From a virus, in the IMG/VR virus record IMGVR_UViG_3300007960_000062, positions 1 through 37,824 of that record: 37,824 nucleotides of DNA, one strand, 5' to 3'. The notes beneath the pieces were generated by a model that made no database searches, was not told where the DNA came from, and saw nothing but the letters and a program-made list of their open reading frames with translations. The translations under genes and the position numbers were made by a program. Shown in pieces: positions 6,405 to 15,500 of the stretch (position 1 is the stretch's first letter; every line of letters starts with the position of its first letter).

Positions 6405-7049
6405 ATGCCGAAATGGAAACCACTTGAAGAATATCTTGGCGGACAATTTTGTTTTGGACGCCTAACGGTTGTTGCTGACGCTCCTCGGAAACATGACAAA
6501 CGGCAACTGATTTGCCAATGCGATTGCGGGGCAACCACTTTTGTAGACGGATCAAATCTGAAACGCGGGCTCGTGACATCATGCGGATGCTTCCAGCGCG
6601 AAAATGCGTCCGCAAAAGCCAAGAAGCATGGGCGCACCGGAACGCCAGAATATACCGCGTGGAAACGAATGAATCAGCGCACAACAAACCCGAACAACCC
6701 TGACTTCCTGAACTATGGCGCACGAGGAATTTCAGTTTGTCCGGAATGGCGAAATAACTTCGAACAGTTCTATGCTGATATGGGACCACGACCATCACGC
6801 AAACACTCCATAGATCGCATCGACTGCAACGGAGATTATACGCCTAGCAATTGTCGCTGGGCCACGCCGACAGTTCAGGCCAATAACCGGAGGGTCAACC
6901 GCTATGTCATGCGCAACGGGAAGCGCATGACAATAACGGAAGCTGCCCGCGCGGAAGGCATCAAGCCTCACATGGTACACGACAGAATCCGGAAAGGATG
7001 GCCAGAGGCAGATTGGTTTAAGCCAAGACATCCGCGTTACTCCCAATAA
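6405..7049 (+). CDS. Free-standing HNH-type homing endonuclease with zinc finger
   Basis: The 214-residue protein has the layout of a common phage nuclease family. The N-terminal part has FGRLTVVADAP and a four-cysteine zinc site (CQCDCG near residue 38, SCGC near residue 60). The central part has HGRTGTPEYTAWKRMNQR, NYGARGISVCPEW and DRIDCNGDYTPSNCRWA followed by QANNRR, which is the HNH-like catalytic region (Asp/Asn variants). The C-terminal MTITEAARAEGIKPHMVHDR resembles a NUMOD-like helix-turn-helix. It is the only plus-strand gene in this part of the late operon. It overlaps the end of the convergent DUF4376 gene by 13 bases, so it looks like a selfish insertion. AAAGG precedes the ATG. 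Confidence 0.85.
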   Translation: MPKWKPLEEYLGGQFCFGRLTVVADAPRKHDKRQLICQCDCGATTFVDGSNLKRGLVTSCGCFQRENASAKAKKHGRTGTPEYTAWKRMNQRTTNPNNPDFLNYGARGISVCPEWRNNFEQFYADMGPRPSRKHSIDRIDCNGDYTPSNCRWATPTVQANNRRVNRYVMRNGKRMTITEAARAEGIKPHMVHDRIRKGWPEADWFKPRHPRYSQ

Positions 7050-7591
7050 ATGTCAGACATATAATCAGATGGAATGGGAGACATAGCCTGTAGAGTAAAT
7101 GATCCTGCCCAGATGGTTTGCCTGATAACTGCTGCTTGCAGCATTATAGCTTGCCACTCCGGCGCGGTCACGGCCGTTGGCCCCGTATCTGTAACAATCG
7201 TGATCTGTGTAGTCGTGTCGCCCGTATCGATCAAAGCATTGGCGTAGTCGATGACATCACGCCAGCCCACCATGTCTTCTGGCGTTGTGCCGATCTGATG
7301 CACGCCCCTTGCATCACCGAAGTCATAGGCAAAGCCCAGCGCTAGACGGCGCTCACGTTCGGCTTGTACTTCTTCTTGTAACGGCGCAGGCGGGCTGATG
7401 GACACAGATGGACCATTCGGATCAACGAGCCAGTGAGAGACAGGCGCCGACGGCGTCTCGACAGAGAACGCGCCAGGATAATTGCCAACGTGCACGGCGA
7501 TATGTGCGTCTGCACCATTTTGGTCCGGGAAATCCATGAGTTTAGCAACGCGGTTGCTATTGTCCCATGCCATGATTGCTGAATACGACAT
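7037..7591 (-). CDS. DUF4376 protein, likely tail-fibre assembly or tip partner
   Basis: The 184-residue protein carries a C-terminal DUF4376-type region at about residues 73-175. It contains ERERRLALGFAYDFGDARG, HQIGTTPEDMVGWRDVIDYA and a late IMLQAAVIRQTIW. Such domains are found in phage tail-fibre assembly proteins or in fibre-associated proteins encoded beside the fibre gene. The N-terminal half is Pro/Ser-rich and variable, as expected for an adaptor. The gene begins 12 bases after the tail-fibre stop and must be co-transcribed with it. Whether it is a chaperone or a structural tip subunit cannot be decided. Its stop overlaps the convergent HNH gene. Confidence 0.8.
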   Translation of the reverse strand: MSYSAIMAWDNSNRVAKLMDFPDQNGADAHIAVHVGNYPGAFSVETPSAPVSHWLVDPNGPSVSISPPAPLQEEVQAERERRLALGFAYDFGDARGVHQIGTTPEDMVGWRDVIDYANALIDTGDTTTQITIVTDTGPTAVTAPEWQAIMLQAAVIRQTIWAGSFTLQAMSPIPSDYMSDIYWE

Positions 7592-7602
7592 CTGATTATT
7601 TC

Positions 7603-9585
7603 CTACACGTAGGCCAACCGGATGGCACCGGCATCAAAACTAGCTGAACTTGATCGTGTCACGCGAACACGATCAAGTTCAGCCGAAAGCGTTTTCGAAC
7701 CGCCGCCACTAATGCCAACGTTAGATGCATTGACATCGTGCGATGCTCCCCAATGCGTACCATCTGAAGACACCCGATACAGCACCATCACACCATCGAA
7801 ATTGTTGCCGTTGTAAATTATGAATCCGGCAGTGCTAGACCGATCGCCGCTTGCATAGCCGCTCGCTGAAACGTATCCACTGGTTTCAACGCCGCCGCTA
7901 TCGCCAATTTGCACCAACAGATCATCACCAGCGGTAAATGAGACGCCCTCAAACCAAATAACAATCTGGTTAGCCCCGGATGCAATGCCAGTGAAGTCTA
8001 TTGCAGTTCCAGATGTTGATGCCTGCTCGGCTGCGAACGTCCAGTTGCTACCAGCGTTATTGTCTACATACGCCTTGATGGATTGCTGAGTGGCGAGCTG
8101 CGTGGCGCTATCTGAAGACATATCGTCTTCATCCAGAATGGCAGTGCCCGACACGGCCGTATTCAGGACCGGACTGGTCAGCGTTTTGTCAGTCAGCGTC
8201 TGCTCGTCGCTAGTGCCAACGATATCGCCAGTCGGAGGCGTCGGGCCATCAACAAGATCGCCGTCCGCGTTCCAGACGGCAAGATCGCCATCCGTGCCTG
8301 CTGTCCCAGTGATCAGCGTCCCATCAGCGCCAGATTTGAGACTCGCCGCAATTTCCGTGATTGCGTCAACGCTATCCGCTCCGAGTACCGGGCTGTTGAT
8401 CGTTGGGCTTGTGAGCGTCTTATTGGTAAGCGTTTGAGTTGCTGTCAAGCCAACAAGCTGCTCTGAGATGGTCGCCGCGTCATACGTTGCGGCCAGCATA
8501 TCGCCGGAACCAGCACCTGCCGCACCCTTGAGATTAACGCCAGTATCACCCCATGTGCCAGATGATAGCTGATATAGATCATTATCAGCGCTGTCAGCAT
8601 CCACCCACAACGACCCATCAGGGCCGGTCGTGGCAGGCTCGGAATTTTGAACATAAATTTCCTGCGTGTCACCATCCGCGCCATCATCACCAGACCGCAA
8701 GAATGAGATTGAACAATGATCCGCAAGCGTGCCGTTGCTCGCGATATGCGTCAGCGCCAGCGTGTAATAGGTTGAATTGTCAGTCGATCCTCCGGTAATA
8801 GTGTAAATCGCAAATGCGCTCGCGTCAGTCAGGCTCTTGATGATGATGTGCCCGCGCGGGCTGGCGGTGCTATCATCCCACGTTGCCAGAAACGCCGACA
8901 CGTCAACGGAATTGATTTCGCTGTCCGAGATGTTTGCGCCGGTCACACTCGCAAGCGTGGCATTATCAAGCAGGAACTTGCCCGATCCCGGATCTCCGGA
9001 TGTGCCGGTGTTGAACTCCCAGACGATGCCGGATGAAACGCCCTTGGCAAGAATGGCCCAATACGTCGTCCAGGTCGCACCAATGCCGGGCTCGCTCGTC
9101 GCCGCCGATGTGTGATCGGAAAGAGCCACATATGAGTTGCCGTTGTGCGTGACAAAATCGTATTGGTCGTAATCTGTCGCCGTCGCCCAGGCAGAGCGGT
9201 TGGTCAATTGGCGCTGATATGAGGTTTCTTGTGCAACCAGCGTGCGCCGATCAAGTGCGGCCTCCAGCGTCTTTGCCGAAAATGAGCCTGATTTGGTCCA
9301 GACACTCGCTTGCGTGTTCGGCGTGGCGCGCTCGATGCGCAGCGTTTCACCCGAAGCCGGAGCCGTGACCATCGTCACCGTTCCGGTCGCCGGCAGGCCA
9401 TCCGAATCCGTACCGCCCGACACGCTATAGTGCGTCGAGATGGTCTGCACGGTCTCAGCGCCGGTTGAAGCCACCAACGTAACCACGAGGTCAGACGACA
9501 GGAAAAACGGCCACGTTACCGAGAACGCGGTCGTGCTGCCGTTGCCAGCAGACTCTAGCGGTGCATATGCAGTTGAAACGGCCAT
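7603..9585 (-). CDS. Tail fibre protein with T7-type N-terminal domain
   Basis: The 660-residue protein starts MAVSTAYAPLESAGNG. It continues with FSVTWPFFLSSDLVVTLV and GETLRIERATPNTQ, typical of the T7 gp17-like N-terminal domain that attaches the fibre to the tail (residues about 1-125). Residues about 130-180 (WATATDYDQYDFVTHNGNSY) look like a small carbohydrate-binding-type module. The middle has two TLTNKTLTSP / TLTDKTLTSP repeats near residues 382 and 462, motifs common in fibre shafts. The C-terminus is Ser/Gly-rich and ends LDRVRVTRSSSASFDAG, perhaps the receptor-binding lectin-like end. The ATG has no close SD, but a hairpin at 9586-9622 places GAGGAA in its loop. Confidence 0.88.
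   Translation of the reverse strand: MAVSTAYAPLESAGNGSTTAFSVTWPFFLSSDLVVTLVASTGAETVQTISTHYSVSGGTDSDGLPATGTVTMVTAPASGETLRIERATPNTQASVWTKSGSFSAKTLEAALDRRTLVAQETSYQRQLTNRSAWATATDYDQYDFVTHNGNSYVALSDHTSAATSEPGIGATWTTYWAILAKGVSSGIVWEFNTGTSGDPGSGKFLLDNATLASVTGANISDSEINSVDVSAFLATWDDSTASPRGHIIIKSLTDASAFAIYTITGGSTDNSTYYTLALTHIASNGTLADHCSISFLRSGDDGADGDTQEIYVQNSEPATTGPDGSLWVDADSADNDLYQLSSGTWGDTGVNLKGAAGAGSGDMLAATYDAATISEQLVGLTATQTLTNKTLTSPTINSPVLGADSVDAITEIAASLKSGADGTLITGTAGTDGDLAVWNADGDLVDGPTPPTGDIVGTSDEQTLTDKTLTSPVLNTAVSGTAILDEDDMSSDSATQLATQQSIKAYVDNNAGSNWTFAAEQASTSGTAIDFTGIASGANQIVIWFEGVSFTAGDDLLVQIGDSGGVETSGYVSASGYASGDRSSTAGFIIYNGNNFDGVMVLYRVSSDGTHWGASHDVNASNVGISGGGSKTLSAELDRVRVTRSSSASFDAGAIRLAYV
7643..7683 (-). 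terminator. 17-bp perfect hairpin near the fibre gene 3' end, terminator-like
   Basis: GCTGAACTTGATCGTGT at 7643-7659 is the exact reverse complement of 7667-7683, with a seven-base loop. It lies inside the tail-fibre coding sequence, encoding the LDRVRVTRSSS region about 40 bases before the stop. In the minus-strand transcript it is followed by TAGTTTTG. It may be an intragenic terminator or attenuator for the downstream genes, or a structural element for recombination. Its function is inferred only from the symmetry. Confidence 0.45.
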
Positions 9586-9622
9586 GTGCTGCGGTCATTC
9601 CTCGGTTGTTGGGACGCAGCAC
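9586..9622 (-). promoter_or_regulatory. Hairpin with SD in loop at the tail-fibre start
   Basis: GTGCTGCG at 9586-9593 and CGCAGCAC at 9615-9622 are perfect inverted repeats. On the minus-strand mRNA the 3' arm abuts the fibre ATG (9583-9585), and the loop exposes GAGGAA, the only SD-like sequence nearby. Folding would leave the SD accessible and change its effective distance to the start codon, so it may tune fibre translation. The 91 bases from 9623 to 9713, between this element and the 948-aa gene, contain no ORF and only a weak CTGAT/ATCAG repeat at 9642-9656. Confidence 0.4.
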
Positions 9623-9713
9623 ATTCCCGTTTGATACATACCTGATTACGGATCAGTTTGTTAGCCGCTCGTTGGTGTCGGCAACTTTTCTTAGATGGTG
9701 TGGCGAGTGTGTA

Positions 9714-12560
9714 CTATCTGACCGAAACAGAGGCGCCTAGATCGGGATTGCGCCGCGGTTCTGTCTCGCCGGGTGCCCACCAATACTCTTGCTTGAAATC
9801 TTTCTGACGCTTGCGCATCATGCGCCTAAATGCCCGATCAGCTTCCGGGTCAGCGTAGCGGCGCAGTTGATCGAGAACCATGCGCTCCCAGATCAAACGC
9901 GAATACCAGAGATTGCCGCCTGGCATGTTCTTTTTGAGAAAGGCAACGGACTCGCGGCCGATGTTCGTGTCCTTGCCTTCCATGCCCTCGGCGATGTTGC
10001 CAATGATCAGGTTTCGCGCTGGATCGACGATGGAGCCGACCACCGGACCTGCCAGGGTATCCGCCAGGCCGCCACCAAAGCGGTTGACATCCGAAAACAA
10101 GAAATCACCATAGATGCCGAGACCGCCGCCCTGCATGAACGCGGCCCCCCAGAATTTGGGATCATCCATAGACCGCGGGTCTTTGCCGTTGATCAGTTCC
10201 TTGATCTGGATCGCGAGAGCGCCAAGGATGGTCAGATTGATGAGAAGCGGAATGGCCCGAGCGGCCCCTCCAGCCTTGCCAAGCAAGCCCTGTGCACGTG
10301 CCACATCCTGATAGATCGATGTGCCATGCAGGAACATCACCCCGACAGAGAACCCCTTAAATTGCATCGCCAATCGGATAGCTTCGCCCGATGGCGTACC
10401 CGGCGCCGTACCAGCCTGCATGGCAGCGCGCGCACGAACTGTTGGCTCCGGCACCGCCATTTTAGTAAAGCGGTGGATCATCGCCAGAACCTTCAATGCC
10501 AGCTCGCGATCACCAGCCGCCTCGACGTCTTTCGGACGAAGAAACGAGACGCCGCGCTCTGTGTGAACAGGCACTGCTTTCAATCGATCCCAGTCTGCGG
10601 CGTTGAACCCATTGCGCTCCAGAAAACCGCGCCATTCCGGCGTCAGTTCATCGAATGGCAGCGCCAGCGTATCAACCATGTGCGCCTGCAGGTCGAGCCC
10701 GAACGCATGCTTGCCCGCAGTCGTCAGAGGGGAAAGCCCTGACAACGCCAGCACCCGATCCGCGATATATCCGGTTGTTCCGGCGAAATCCGTTGCCGCT
10801 GCATAGCGCGCCTGCTTGTCCATGACGTGCATGGCACTATCGAGGATCAGGCCAGCCCGCACCCCTGCTTGCTGGCCACCCGGCATCAACTGGCGCACAT
10901 ACCCCGTAATGACTGACTTGATGATAGACCGCTTTGGCATGCCAGCCAAAACGCGCGTAGCCTTCTGAAAGCTAACGTCCGTAATAGCTGATACAGCCGC
11001 CGAACCCAACTTTGAGGCTGTCGAGATATTTCGAAGGCCCGCCATGGTGTTGGCCAGTGTGCGATTGACCGGCGTATTCTGCGAGCCTCGCATAATATCG
11101 AACACGCTATCAGCCGACTTGATCCAGTCCCGCGCCCGGCTCATTGGATCGTCAAAGTGGTCCGGCATTTCCTGGCGAACCTTGGCGAGCAAGTCCGCCA
11201 TTTCATCCATGACCGCCTTGTTCATTGCGACTTGTGAACCAAGCGGCTCATCCGCGTCCGGATCCGGCCATTCCATGCGGCTCAGGTTGTCGAGCATGTC
11301 AGAGCCCAACCGCTCGACTTCGGCGTTCTTCGCATCGATCTGCTTTTGCAATCGCGTTGCCGTTTGCTGATTGGCCCCCTTGATCCGGCGGCGAAGGTCA
11401 TAAAGCTCCGTCGTGGCCTTGGCTAGTTCATATTGACGCTCTTCCATCGACTGCGGCGCCTTGGCGAGCGTGCGGCGTATCCGTGTCAGCAGTTCGTCAC
11501 GGATTACATTGTTGGGCTTCGCGCGGGCCGCATGCGCCTGCACAAGCTGCTTCAAGTACGTCATCATAGCAACCGGGTTAGGCCCCAGAACTTCCATGAA
11601 GGCGATGTCGCGGGTCATGGTTGAGATGTGCCCCATGATCGATGACCATGGATCGCCTTCCCCGAAATCCTTCTGGTACTTGAGCCATGAATCCGCATCC
11701 TTGAAATGCAGAAAGCGATGGTCGGCGTGCTGTTTGAACAGAGCACCCTTGCCCATGATCGCCCCGGATGGTTCACGGGTTGACCAGCCATCCGTCGTGA
11801 TTCGCTCCCATATGAATTCAAGCGATTCCTGGAGATCATCGTCAGATAGTCGTTGGCCGGTGAGCGGATGACGCATGCGTTCACGATCAAGCAATGGCGT
11901 GATATACTCAACCCACTGGCCCCGCCCCGCTTTGATTAGCGCTTCCTGGTTGTGGTGCTGCGGTGCGCCGTAGCGGTCAAGCTTTCCGATTGCGCCACCG
12001 GCTGCGTTGAACTGCTGGCGTAGTCCTTCCATGGTGTCAGATATGACCATGGCCAGCTCGGCAGCCGATTGATCGCCGGTTTTCTCGCCGAACATTTCTC
12101 GCACGACATTATCCAGCCTTGCTGCGGTGCGCCCGAAACGGCGTGCCATGTCTCCGGTGATCTTGGCTTTGGCTGAGAACTCGTGCAGCGCGCGTTCCAT
12201 CTTGGCGTGCACCATACCACGGATTGCCATCATGCGTGACTGTACGTCCTGGAATCGTGCCTGCCCGTTGTGCTCAAGCAACCACATCAGAGCTTCTGCC
12301 GGATCGCGATATCCGGAGGCATTGACGTGGTTCAAGATGGCTCGCTCGTTGCGTTGCCGTGCGTTCTCGGTCAGCGCGGCACGGCGGGCTTTATCCGCTG
12401 CGGCAGCTTCAAGTTCGGCCACCATCTGATCCCGCGCGGCGCCGGTTGGAAGCACCTGCTTGGCCAGGTTGTCATAGCGCTTCTTGAGCGCATGGGCGTC
12501 TTCCAGCGTGATCTCGCCCGCTTGGTGAAGCCGATCAATGCAGTCTTTCAATCCAGCCAT
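9714..12560 (-). CDS. Large internal virion / DNA-ejection protein (948 aa)
   Basis: The protein is predominantly helical and charged for its first 550 residues. These include long stretches like ELEAAAADKARRAALTEN and MEERQYELAKATTELYDLRRR. A more hydrophobic later part follows, with the segment AIPLLINLTILGALAIQI around residues 768-785 and GLGIYGDFLFSD shortly after. Size, position between the other ejection genes and the tail fibre, and the mixed helical/hydrophobic character fit the internal core proteins of podoviruses, which leave the capsid first and form a channel through the envelope. The family resembles the large core proteins of BPP-1-like phages, recognised only by style and context. 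Start and stop overlap the neighbouring gene in TAATG, so production is coupled to the polyvalent protein upstream. Confidence 0.72.
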   Translation of the reverse strand: MAGLKDCIDRLHQAGEITLEDAHALKKRYDNLAKQVLPTGAARDQMVAELEAAAADKARRAALTENARQRNERAILNHVNASGYRDPAEALMWLLEHNGQARFQDVQSRMMAIRGMVHAKMERALHEFSAKAKITGDMARRFGRTAARLDNVVREMFGEKTGDQSAAELAMVISDTMEGLRQQFNAAGGAIGKLDRYGAPQHHNQEALIKAGRGQWVEYITPLLDRERMRHPLTGQRLSDDDLQESLEFIWERITTDGWSTREPSGAIMGKGALFKQHADHRFLHFKDADSWLKYQKDFGEGDPWSSIMGHISTMTRDIAFMEVLGPNPVAMMTYLKQLVQAHAARAKPNNVIRDELLTRIRRTLAKAPQSMEERQYELAKATTELYDLRRRIKGANQQTATRLQKQIDAKNAEVERLGSDMLDNLSRMEWPDPDADEPLGSQVAMNKAVMDEMADLLAKVRQEMPDHFDDPMSRARDWIKSADSVFDIMRGSQNTPVNRTLANTMAGLRNISTASKLGSAAVSAITDVSFQKATRVLAGMPKRSIIKSVITGYVRQLMPGGQQAGVRAGLILDSAMHVMDKQARYAAATDFAGTTGYIADRVLALSGLSPLTTAGKHAFGLDLQAHMVDTLALPFDELTPEWRGFLERNGFNAADWDRLKAVPVHTERGVSFLRPKDVEAAGDRELALKVLAMIHRFTKMAVPEPTVRARAAMQAGTAPGTPSGEAIRLAMQFKGFSVGVMFLHGTSIYQDVARAQGLLGKAGGAARAIPLLINLTILGALAIQIKELINGKDPRSMDDPKFWGAAFMQGGGLGIYGDFLFSDVNRFGGGLADTLAGPVVGSIVDPARNLIIGNIAEGMEGKDTNIGRESVAFLKKNMPGGNLWYSRLIWERMVLDQLRRYADPEADRAFRRMMRKRQKDFKQEYWWAPGETEPRRNPDLGASVSVR

Positions 12561-15500
12561 TTATCGCTTACACGCCCCCACTGCTTCGCCTACCTGGTTC
12601 ATGCGGGAGGCTTCGCCCATCTCCATGGAAGCGAGAGTGTGAGCGTCTACGTTCGTCATGGCTTCAACTTGTGGCAGCGTTTCTGCTCCGCTCTGCCACT
12701 TTCCATCCACTCCCCGGAACCACCCGGTCTCACGCCAGACATCTTCACGGCTGAGACCTTCTGCCTCCATCTGCTTGGCTTGGTCGAGTGCACGGTGATC
12801 TGCTGTTGCTGCACGCTCGCCTGCGAAGGAATACATCAGCTTTGATGATCCTTCATGAGCGGGATCAAAGGCGGCGTTTACAGAACGGATGTTGGAGGGG
12901 TCGAAGATAATTATAGTATCGGAAACAATATGGCTACTATTATTTCCAGGATCAATAACATTTCGAACAATTAGCGCATCATGGCCTGCGTTCATAGCTT
13001 CACTGGTTAACGTTGGAATATCTTTTGCAATATCAGCCCCTTCGAGTGCCGCTTGAGAGCCACGATACACTCCGTCATTAACATTCGTCCACATCCGGCC
13101 GGCCGCATCTATCTCCAAAGGATTCGAATAACGCAAATATACTGGAATAATATTTTCACCTTCCGGTGACTTTCCAACTCTCGCGCTTTCTTCCTTTCGC
13201 AAACGCCTAAGATTTTTAAGAATTTCACCCTGGTTTTTGTTTTCGAAATCAAACCGCGCCTTGTCAAGCTCCCGATCAATGCGCTGTCCTTCTCGTGAAG
13301 GGATTCCTAGTGGCCTCGTGTAAGACGATGCTATGTCAGGAGACATGCTAAACGCATAAGCACCTTCTGGATTTGCTGATTTTGACCCGCCACCCGTGCC
13401 AAACGCATCGAAATCCTCGATAGTCCCATGATACCACACTTGCTCAGTATCAAACCCCATATCCCGAGCACGTTGCAACCTGGCTTCCTGGCTCATGTCC
13501 AGACCCGGAGTGATCGGCTTGTCCGCAAACATTGCCATCCGATCTGCTTCCATCTGTGGCGACCGAGCGCCAACCTCACCGCTCTCAATCCGGCGGAACA
13601 CATCTTCAATGCGGGCGTATCCTTTCATGCCGAGCATCTGCCGGACTTCGGAAACGAACTTCACGATGCGGTCAATGATGCCATCGATCGTGGCCCCGAA
13701 GCTGCGGCCCGCTCCCACTCGATCAGCAAACATCTCTGCAATGGTTTCTTCCATCAACGCGGATTCGAGACGGTCAGGATCGTTGTAGCGGCGGCCGTAG
13801 ACCTCACCATATTTGCCATCAACACCATATTGCTCACGCATGCCGTTCTCGCGGGCGAAACGTGTGAAGGCGTCCCATTCCTCATCACGCAATAGGCCCA
13901 ACTGGCGATAGGCATGTATTTCCTCGTGGCGTGCCATCCGCACCGGGTCATTCGACGCCAGTGATACCTTGATCAGCATTTCATCTGGATCGAAGTAGCC
14001 GTCGAGGGCATAGCTTTGACCCGACCGGTTATCACGAAACACAAGCCGATCTTCGACTTCAAAGCGGACTTCATCAGGCAAACGTGCTATGATCTCATCG
14101 AGGCCGCGCCGGACATCCGGCCAGTCGTATGTGGCAAGCGGTGTCAGTGACCGGGCCTGCGGATCGCCCATTGACGTGAGGCCGCCTTCCATGGCCTGCT
14201 GGCGCAGTTGCATTGCCATTTCTTGCTGGCGCGGGTCGGGCGCACGCGGGTTTGCAAACAGCGGCTGTCCTTCGTCCATTACCGCCTCTCTCACTTCCAC
14301 CCGCGACCGTTCAAGGTGTTCTATGATCGCGGACTTGGTGATCTGTTGTTTCGAACCAAGGGCAACTGAAGGCTTTCCCGCCTGTTCCATGGCGTATGAC
14401 GTATTCTCTACAATCTCTCGACCAGCGCCGGATGACGCATGAAAATAACGATCTCCGACCTTGAAAAAGCTATCATAAGAATCGAGATCAATCGTCTTGT
14501 CGATACCCTCAATGATTGATGTGACTTGCTCTGCGGCATCAATCGGGTCAGAGGGAAGTGGACGGTTTCCGAGGTCATAAACCAAATCAATATCACGCCC
14601 CACTTCACCGCGCGCAGTACTACCAACAAGATGAACATTAACAATATCTTTGCCGATCAGGTTGCTGGCATATTTATCGAGTGGTGACTGCGCTAGAACT
14701 TTATCCAGCCCCACCGCATCAATCTCTGCTTCCTTCACCCCTGCCTTGCGCAGCTGGCTCAGCATCTGCTCTGGCGTGCCCTTCTCCTGCTTTATAGAGC
14801 GGGCTGCTTCTAGCGCTTTGGAGTAGTAGCCAAGCTCATCCTGACGGATCAGGTTGCGGCCCATGTCGGTGAAGTTGCCAGGCGGCTGGTTGCCGGAAAG
14901 CGCGAACATGAGGTTCGAACTGTCAGAGCGGGCAGGATCAAAGGCGGCGTTGACTGAGCGGATGTTCGAGGGGTCGAGCACAATCAGTTCATCAGGATAA
15001 TATTGCTTGCCATTCGCATCAAACTCTAAAATGTCATGATGATCCTTTAGTACGATGGTGTCGGCTCCATCATCAATTGCCTTTTTTACAAGGGACACCA
15101 TTCTTTCTTGGTTTTCCGGGATATTCATATCTATGGTTACTTGATTTCCGGGCTTGATATACACATCCGTAATCGCACCCGGCGCATAGGCACTATCGAA
15201 AGATGGTTTCCGACCTATGATTTTATCTAGTAGCGTTCTAAGCTTCCGCTGACGCCGATAATTATATTTATCCGCATGACGCTGAGAATACCATTCAGCC
15301 CGTTTTCGAGATTCAGAAAACCACACGCCTACTATGTCACCAGGATTTCTATTATATTTGTTGGCAAAAGACAGATCAAAAGACTTCGGCGCCACTGCTG
15401 ATCCATTATACCATACTTGTTCCGTATCGAACCCCATGTCCCTTGCTCTTTGGAGACGCGCTTCTTTCGACATATCAAGGCCGGGCGTGACGGGGTCGCG

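Noticed and set aside
7603-9585. Diversity-generating retroelement target in the tail fibre
   Set aside because: The gene order recalls BPP-1 and there is a hairpin near the fibre end, but no reverse transcriptase, template repeat or accessory gene is visible in the window.
9789-10742. Plus-strand ORF of 317 codons
   Set aside because: Antisense to the 948-aa core protein with low-complexity, His/Arg-rich content and no SD; shadow.
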